Program-made: the position numbers and the translations under genes | The notes under the pieces: generated by a model | Database searches by the model: none | What the model was told of the DNA's origin: nothing | The model's input: only the letters and a program-made list of their open reading frames with translations | Assembly: GCA_013425425.1 (NCBI GenBank) | Contig: JACCLJ010000051.1 | Coordinates: 1 to 19,654 of the forward strand | DNA from: Microcaldota archaeon | Lineage (GTDB): Archaea; Micrarchaeota; Micrarchaeia; Anstonellales; Bilamarchaeaceae | DNA length: 19,654 nucleotides | Direction: 5' to 3' | Shown here: positions 15,239 through 19,654 of the stretch, in pieces | Layout of the letters: each line of letters starts with the position of its first letter | Numbering within the stretch: the first letter of the stretch is position 1

Positions 15239-15874
15239 TCACGCGCTCAGGTCCGGATACCTCTTGTATCCCATTTCCAGCAGTTTCAGGAATGCAGGGA
15301 AGAGATACACGTTTGCGGAATTGTTTTTCCTTCCGTACAGCTCCTCGCCTTTTTCATAGGCGAGCCCGCACTCCTCGTTGGCCTTCCTGACTGTCTGCAG
15401 GAACTCCTCCCTCGTCTGGTTTTTCAGCAGGTTGCTCGCTTCGATGCCGCCTGCGTTGCGGTCGCAGCCGATTTTCTGCCTCATCTCCTCTTCCGAATGC
15501 TCATGCCTCAACAGGTGGAATATAAAGTAGGAAAAATTATTCATGTAATACGAAAAGACGATTTTCTCCTCGACAATCTCCAGCAGGTCCCTCTTTTCCT
15601 CCCTTGCTTTTTCCGCGTAGTATGCAATCATCTCGCCGTCCTTCTGCTCCTTTTCGTATTTTTCGACAAGGTCCCGCGCCTTTTCCAGATGCGCATTGAA
15701 ATCGTCCACGACATGCTTCGGCAGCTCCTTCGGCACGTTCGGGTATCTCTTCAGAATCCAGTCCGGCGTTTTTGCCTTTTCCACCTTCTTCATAACCTGC
15801 TCGGCCAGCGGTTCCTTTGGCGCGTCCCTGGACAGCATGCTGGCTGCGCCTTCTTTTTTCACTGATTCGTGCAT
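15239..15874 (-). CDS. Paralogue B of an unknown helical protein family
   Basis: This 211-aa protein is the partner of the gene at 14178-14825. Shared blocks include TPDWILKRYPNVPKELPK (36-53), YYMNNFSYFIF (109-119), RNAGGIEASNLLKNQT (139-154) and YLFPAFLKLLEMGYKRYPDL (190-209), plus Cys169 in EEC. The middle (about 63-106) is strongly charged and coiled-coil-like. It has no signal peptide and no membrane helix. The start is supported by a TATA box 24 bp upstream and by a leader whose length equals that of paralogue A. The blocks conserved between the diverged copies suggest the residues under selection, particularly NAGG-x-EAS-x-LLKNQTR. The function is unknown. Confidence 0.8.
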   Translation of the reverse strand: MHESVKKEGAASMLSRDAPKEPLAEQVMKKVEKAKTPDWILKRYPNVPKELPKHVVDDFNAHLEKARDLVEKYEKEQKDGEMIAYYAEKAREEKRDLLEIVEEKIVFSYYMNNFSYFIFHLLRHEHSEEEMRQKIGCDRNAGGIEASNLLKNQTREEFLQTVRKANEECGLAYEKGEELYGRKNNSANVYLFPAFLKLLEMGYKRYPDLSA

Positions 15875-15897
15875 GTTATAATATATATACGAAAGCG

Positions 15898-15905
15898 TTT
15901 ATAAA
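15898..15905 (-). promoter_or_regulatory. TATA box of paralogue B
   Basis: TTTATAAA, 24 bp before the ATG at 15874. The following ACGCTTT and the TATAACATG at the start codon are shared with paralogue A. Confidence 0.6.
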
Positions 15906-15918
15906 GTTACTCATTATG

Positions 15919-15926
15919 ATTTAAAA
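15919..15926 (+). promoter_or_regulatory. TATA box of the GyrI-like gene
   Basis: ATTTAAAA lies about 37 bp before the ATG at 15960, back to back with the promoter of paralogue B. No Shine-Dalgarno motif is seen in the predicted leader of about 11 nt. Confidence 0.45.
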
Positions 15927-15959
15927 CCCTGACAGCAGAAAGCATCCCTGGGTATATTC

Positions 15960-16442
15960 ATGATAAAATCCGAAACAGGATGCTGCCCGAGATTCGACCC
16001 GAAGCCGTGGGACGGAAAAGTTTTCACGTGGAAAGACAAGAAGTTCGTGAAGGACAGGATTTTCACTTTGTTTTACATGCCCATGAACTTCGGAAGCGTA
16101 ATAACAAAATTATGGAAGAAGATAGAAGCCGCAGGAGCTGAAATGCCGGATTACATGAGCCTTTCGGACCATACTTCAATGTTCAACATGGACATTTACG
16201 TTGCCGTAGACAGGAAAATCCCTGATGCGGAGAACGTAACCATAAGCGGCAAGTTCCTGAGCAAGGTTTACGAAGGCCCTTATCAGGATACGGGCAAATG
16301 GTGCAAGGATTTCGAAGCTTATGCAAAAAGCAAAAACCTGAGCATCAGGAAATGGTACATGTGGTATACGACCTGCCCCAACTGTGCCAAATACTACGGC
16401 AAGAATTACGTGGCGATCATTGCCAAAGTGTTAAATCGCTAA
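15960..16442 (+). CDS. GyrI-like small-molecule-binding protein
   Basis: This 160-aa protein resembles stand-alone GyrI-like (SOUL/AraC effector-binding type) proteins. Characteristic stretches are CCPRFDPKPWDGK (8-20), YMPMNFGSVI (39-48), KVYEGPYQD (102-110) and a C-terminal CPNCAKYYGKNYVAIIAKV. The fold binds small molecules in a hydrophobic cleft. Cys8/Cys9 and Cys139/Cys142 (CPNC) could form a metal or redox site, which is inferred from spacing only. It has no DNA-binding domain, so it is not a classic transcription factor. It is divergent from paralogue B and convergent with the CPBP protease gene. The family assignment rests on recognised motifs and is fairly secure; the ligand is unknown. 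Confidence 0.75.
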   Translation: MIKSETGCCPRFDPKPWDGKVFTWKDKKFVKDRIFTLFYMPMNFGSVITKLWKKIEAAGAEMPDYMSLSDHTSMFNMDIYVAVDRKIPDAENVTISGKFLSKVYEGPYQDTGKWCKDFEAYAKSKNLSIRKWYMWYTTCPNCAKYYGKNYVAIIAKVLNR

Positions 16443-16454
16443 AAAAAACAAAAA
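16441..16454 (-). terminator. T-rich transcription terminator of the CPBP protease gene
   Basis: On the minus strand, TTTTTGTTTTTTTT lies 14 nt beyond the stop codon of the protease gene. Archaeal RNA polymerase stops at such T-runs without needing a hairpin. The run overlaps the stop codon of the convergent GyrI-like gene. Confidence 0.55.
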
Positions 16455-16467
16455 GACGTTTTACTGC

Positions 16468-17334
16468 CTAGTCCTTCATCTTCTTGAATTCCCTTGCGAA
16501 GAACAGGGCGACAACCGTTCCCATTACCAGCATGCAGGCCATCACATACGGCCAGTTCATGCTTATGATTCCGGGCACGGATTCGGCCATTCCGGGAACT
16601 GCCGGGCTTGCGAATGCCACGGAAACCATCGTTACATCCCAGATTCCATGCAGGATGATGCATGGTATTATGTTCCTGGTAAGATAATAGCAGTATGAGA
16701 GCGGGAATGCGAATACTGCGGTGAACAGGACTCCGAGCGTTGTCAACAGTATCGGATCGCCTATGCCTGCCACGCTGTATGCCAGGTAGTACGAAGGTAT
16801 ATGCCAGAGGCCCCATACGATTCCGACTATTAAAGTCGCCTGGATTTTTCCAAGCTTCGGAGTGAGCGTCGGAAGCAGGTATCCCCTCCATCCGTATTCC
16901 TCCCCAAGCATCGCGGGCATAATCGCAAGCACTAATCCGAGGTAAGTGAGTATGAATGGGAGCTGAAGCCTTTCGATAAGCACATCTAGGTGGAACTGGC
17001 CCAGCCCGCTGACGATTCCCAGCAAAGCGATAAGTGTTATAAGGACGAACGGAAATGCGACTGCGAATACGAGGGATTTCAGTGTGATGTGGCTGGTGAA
17101 CTGCTTTATCTGGACGTCAATCGCATCTTTCTGCAGGAAATAGAATATGACGGCAAGCACGAGAGGCACGTACATGTATGCCGAAGCGAATTGTACAGGA
17201 ACTTGCCCCGTGAATATCAGGGCCTGCACTATCCAGCTCAGTATAAGCACTGTGATTATGTACGGTATCGCCAGCTTCAGGGAGGGTTTTTTCGCCCCCT
17301 CTTTTTCCTGCTTTTTCGCCTGTGTTTTTGACAT
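16468..17334 (-). CDS. CPBP-family intramembrane metalloprotease (CAAX protease/Abi type)
   Basis: This 288-aa membrane protein has about eight hydrophobic helices after a basic, Lys-rich N-terminus (1-20). The family motifs are complete: motif 1 is EEYGWRGYL with Glu145/Glu146 and Arg150, motif 2 is GLWHIPSYY with His178, and motif 3 is HGIWD with His229 and Asp233. These residues form the glutamate-activated site of CPBP (Rce1-like) proteases in the cytoplasmic membrane. Known members cleave prenylated proteins in eukaryotes or act in bacteriocin immunity; the substrate here is unknown. A TATA-like ATTTTAAAT 26 bp upstream suggests a leaderless mRNA. It is followed by a strong T-rich terminator and lies 49 bp downstream of the serine hydrolase gene on the same strand. 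Confidence 0.92.
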   Translation of the reverse strand: MSKTQAKKQEKEGAKKPSLKLAIPYIITVLILSWIVQALIFTGQVPVQFASAYMYVPLVLAVIFYFLQKDAIDVQIKQFTSHITLKSLVFAVAFPFVLITLIALLGIVSGLGQFHLDVLIERLQLPFILTYLGLVLAIMPAMLGEEYGWRGYLLPTLTPKLGKIQATLIVGIVWGLWHIPSYYLAYSVAGIGDPILLTTLGVLFTAVFAFPLSYCYYLTRNIIPCIILHGIWDVTMVSVAFASPAVPGMAESVPGIISMNWPYVMACMLVMGTVVALFFAREFKKMKD

Positions 17335-17355
17335 ATTTCCAGTTTTCCTGATAAG

Positions 17356-17364
17356 ATTTAAAAT
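17356..17364 (-). promoter_or_regulatory. TATA box of the CPBP protease gene
   Basis: ATTTTAAAT on the minus strand is centred about 26 bp before the ATG at 17334. It lies between the serine hydrolase stop and the protease start, so the protease can be transcribed separately from the gene upstream. Confidence 0.5.
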
Positions 17365-17383
17365 CCCAGTGCATGGGATTGGC

Positions 17384-19297
17384 CTAGGATATGATGAAGA
17401 GATTCCAGTGCCACATCCAGATGATCATGGCAAGGCACGCCAGCACAAGCAGCGCATAATGCAACCTGCCCCATTTTTTCAAATCCTTCCAGGCAAGTGC
17501 GCAGAATGCCAGTGACGGTATGAAAAGCACCAGCCCGACGATGCCGAGGTATTGCCCTTCCGGGATCATGGACTCGGCCTCTTTCAGGGTATCATCTATC
17601 CAGACAAGATAGGCGAAAAACACGATGCACAGGACAGCCATCGTGCCCCTGGCATACCAGTCCTTCGGTTTTTTCTTCTTCTTGAAACAAGCGTATGCAG
17701 CAAGCGCCGCCCACAGCAACACCGTCAAACCGAATATTGCCTTGAACAGGAGCATGAGATTGGCGTTGAACGCAAGGGCGTCATACCATTCCACCTTCAG
17801 GAAAGCGAAGAAGGGGTTCGTGCTGTAGTACAGTTCGGTGACTTTTCCCTGCGCATCCTCCTTGAATACCATCGAATCCGGCCCGTCTATCTGCCTGAAG
17901 TAATCCGGCTCCACCTCGACGAATTGCTTTTCCCGGAAAAGGAGGGTTCCAGAATCCGTGGCTTTCAGCTGGAAGAGCGGCATGGGCGCATGCAGGTTCC
18001 CGATCTTCATATAATCGCTGAATATCGTCCTGCTCCAGAGATAATCCCCTGCAAATCTGCCCGCCCTTTCCTTGTATCCGGCCATTGGCGCCGGCTTCGG
18101 CTTTTCCACGGGATAGTACCGGTCCATGAACGCCTGGACCAGGGTGTCCCTCACAGGGGCCGATGAAGATGTCTGCGTATTATAGGAAACAAAGATGCCC
18201 AGGTTCTCATCAGGCACGAGCACCATCCGTGAATGGAAATAGATCAGATCCCCGGCATGCTGGATAACGCGCATTCCGTTGAATTTTCCCTCATAGAAAC
18301 CGTAGCACATCGAAGGAAGGCGCGGGTCGGCGACGAATTGCGCGGAGTGCATCTCCCTTGCGGTCTCTTCCTCCAGGATGCGGTTGTCCCCGAATCTCCC
18401 GTTCTGTAGATGCGCTATCATGAAATTCGCCATGTCGGTGGATGTGGAATACATGGAGCCCGCAGGCGAAATGACCGCCGTCTTTTCTTCTATGATTGGA
18501 GTATACATCCCGTCGGCGTACCGGAATGCGGTCGAGACGTACGGCTGGAGGTTCTCCGGCGCCGGCTCTACAAACGTGCTCCTGGTCATATTCAGCGGAG
18601 CGAAGATTTTTTCCCGGGCATAATCCTCGAATTCCATGCCGGAAACATCCTGGACTATAAGGCCTGCAAGAGCCGCGCCGAAATTCGAATAGGCCGGGTA
18701 CTGGCCGGGCGGGAATACACGGGCAGGCATCAGTTTTTTCAGGCTGTCGGCGGAAAAGCCCGCTCCGGCCTCATTCAACTCTTCCATCTTGTCGGGATGT
18801 ATCTCCTCAAATCCGGCAGTGTGCGTGAAGAGATTGCGCACGGTGACCGGCTGGCCGGGGTATGTATCCGGTATTTTGATGTCCTTCAGGTATCTGTTGA
18901 CATCGGCATCGGGGTCGACCTTTCCCTCTTCAATCAACTGCATCAATGCCGTCCAGGTCACGGTCTTGGATACCGAACCGGGACGGATCAGCGTTTCATT
19001 TGCAATAGGCCTTATTGTTTTGTTATCGTCAGCGTAACCGTATCCCTTTGCAAAAATTATCTCGCCGTCCTTTACTATCGAGACCGTCACCCCGGCTATA
19101 TGCGTGGTCATAAGCTGGTCTGCCATGAGTCCGTCCATGAATGCTTCGAGATCCGCGGTATCGCTGAGGGAAGGCGGCGAAGCGGATGCAAGAGGCGTGA
19201 TTACCAGCAGGATAAGAAGCCCGAACACAACGAAAAAAGAGCCGGAAACAAAAACCGAATCCAAGAATCCTTTGCCTCTGCCGCGGTTAGGTTCCAT
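17384..19297 (-). CDS. Beta-lactamase-fold serine hydrolase with four C-terminal membrane helices
   Basis: This 637-aa protein begins with a signal or anchor helix (about 17-40, ending ASAS), which places the enzyme domain outside the cell. The class C beta-lactamase/PBP4*-like fold has motif 1 SVSK (Ser108 nucleophile, Lys111), motif 2 YSN (203-205) and motif 3 HAG (347-349) replacing KTG. A domain of about 100 residues follows (about 400-495), and then four membrane helices (about 511-537, 551-569, 584-603, 613-631). This matches a group of archaeal and bacterial serine hydrolases of peptidase family S12. Substrates are probably D-amino-acid peptides or esters, but cannot be told from sequence. 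The ATG at 19297, with GGTG just upstream, is preferred; a GTG at 19306 is possible. TATA-like elements lie at 19327-19345. Confidence 0.9.
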   Translation of the reverse strand: MEPNRGRGKGFLDSVFVSGSFFVVFGLLILLVITPLASASPPSLSDTADLEAFMDGLMADQLMTTHIAGVTVSIVKDGEIIFAKGYGYADDNKTIRPIANETLIRPGSVSKTVTWTALMQLIEEGKVDPDADVNRYLKDIKIPDTYPGQPVTVRNLFTHTAGFEEIHPDKMEELNEAGAGFSADSLKKLMPARVFPPGQYPAYSNFGAALAGLIVQDVSGMEFEDYAREKIFAPLNMTRSTFVEPAPENLQPYVSTAFRYADGMYTPIIEEKTAVISPAGSMYSTSTDMANFMIAHLQNGRFGDNRILEEETAREMHSAQFVADPRLPSMCYGFYEGKFNGMRVIQHAGDLIYFHSRMVLVPDENLGIFVSYNTQTSSSAPVRDTLVQAFMDRYYPVEKPKPAPMAGYKERAGRFAGDYLWSRTIFSDYMKIGNLHAPMPLFQLKATDSGTLLFREKQFVEVEPDYFRQIDGPDSMVFKEDAQGKVTELYYSTNPFFAFLKVEWYDALAFNANLMLLFKAIFGLTVLLWAALAAYACFKKKKKPKDWYARGTMAVLCIVFFAYLVWIDDTLKEAESMIPEGQYLGIVGLVLFIPSLAFCALAWKDLKKWGRLHYALLVLACLAMIIWMWHWNLFIIS

Positions 19298-19326
19298 ACA
19301 CACCACATTTATTCAACTACTGTAGC

Positions 19327-19345
19327 TTTAAAAAGAATTATAAAC
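19327..19345 (-). promoter_or_regulatory. AT-rich promoter region of the serine hydrolase gene
   Basis: Two overlapping candidates on the minus strand, GTTTATAA (19338-19345) and TTTTTAAA (19327-19334), precede the start codon by about 45 and 34 bp. Either places the transcript start in front of the GGTG site at 19301-19304. Confidence 0.45.
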
Positions 19346-19464
19346 ACGAAGGGCTTTCGCAAAGGGAATTTTACTCGCCGCGTATGTCCGCAACAATTAC
19401 CGCAATCGTCCCCTTCTCCTCCGGCCTGTCGGGCAGTTCCTAAGAAAACACATCCCTAATACTC

Positions 19465-19474
19465 AAAACAAAAA
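19465..19474 (-). terminator. T-rich terminator of the permease gene
   Basis: TTTTTGTTTT on the minus strand starts directly after the permease stop codon (19475-19477). It resembles the T-run after the CPBP protease gene. Confidence 0.5.
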
Positions 19475-19654
19475 CTATCCGGCAACAGCATTGAACAGCA
19501 ATCCGACCAGCACGAATGAAACGGCCAGAATCCCTATGAAAACCGCAAGCAGTTTGTCCTTCAGCACCGACCTCAGTATCATCATTTCCGGAAGCGACAA
19601 TGCAGTAATGCTCATCATCAAAGCCAATGCCGTTCCCAAGGCCATCCCCTTGTC
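19475..19654 (-). CDS. C-terminal end of an ArsP/YraQ-type permease, cut by window edge
   Basis: The minus-strand frame is open from base 19654 to a TAG at 19475, giving the last 59 residues. The segment GTALALMMSITALSLPEMMI followed by a LRSVLKDKLLAVF linker and a final hydrophobic helix (IGILAVSFVLVGLLF) matches the C-terminus of predicted permeases of the DUF318/ArsP_1 family. Members with known roles export organoarsenicals or take part in metal handling. The start and most of the protein lie beyond the right edge. The family assignment rests on one motif block and one helix. Confidence 0.65.
   Translation of the reverse strand, partial: DKGMALGTALALMMSITALSLPEMMILRSVLKDKLLAVFIGILAVSFVLVGLLFNAVAG

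Noticed and set aside
18410..19459. Plus-strand open frame of 349 residues
   Set aside because: It is antisense to the serine hydrolase, which has intact catalytic motifs and a signal segment. The antisense product is Arg/Gly-rich and without a recognisable domain, and it runs across the promoter region.
1..19654. tRNA, rRNA, CRISPR arrays, insertion sequences and attachment sites
   Set aside because: I looked for cloverleaf-like segments, regularly spaced direct repeats and transposase motifs and found none that I could support.

Overview
The window comes from an archaeon. It carries both subunits of type IIB DNA topoisomerase VI. Most genes have an archaeal TATA box (TTTATAAA or TTTAAAA) about 24-29 bp upstream of the start codon, and the Shine-Dalgarno motifs that occur are GGTGA or AGGAG. 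The many short orphan proteins, small exported Cys-rich and repeat proteins and compact gene spacing suggest a small-genome lineage of the DPANN type (for example Micrarchaeota- or Diapherotrites-like). That placement is an inference and no rRNA is present to test it.

Layout. 1-2639 (minus) is the N-terminal 880 residues of a large membrane-anchored protein that runs off the left edge. It diverges from an AAA+ ATPase with a winged-helix C-terminus (2770-3816), followed by a five-helix membrane protein (3873-4553). A minus-strand block then runs from 9321 back to 4576: a 327-aa protein ending in a HicA-like domain, a HicB-like antitoxin overlapping it by 4 nt, top6B, top6A (again a 4-nt overlap) and a GufA-type ZIP metal transporter. 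After that come a 505-aa helical orphan (9369-10886), a divergent proline-rich low-complexity protein (11006-11596), a Cys-rich lipoprotein (11606-11869), a divergent HEAT-like repeat exported protein (11993-13279) and a 286-aa orphan (13312-14172). A three-gene minus cluster follows (14178-15874), in which two paralogues of an unknown family flank an ankyrin-repeat protein. The right end has a GyrI-like protein (15960-16442), a CPBP-family membrane protease (16468-17334), a beta-lactamase-fold serine hydrolase with four C-terminal membrane helices (17384-19297) and the C-terminus of an ArsP/YraQ-type permease (19475-19654).

How the genes fit together. The Top6 pair is the chromosomal topology core. 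The HicAB-like pair directly upstream is on the same strand, but a separate TATA box for top6B lies at the end of hicB, so top6BA probably has its own promoter. The most notable structure is inside the HicA fusion gene: an AGGAG motif sits 7 nt before an internal ATG exactly at the HicA domain boundary. One gene could therefore give both the long fusion and a free 76-aa HicA-like protein. Much of the rest encodes surface or membrane proteins with individual, often leaderless, promoters. No tRNA, rRNA, CRISPR array or insertion sequence was recognised, and no gene-free stretch exceeds 300 bases.
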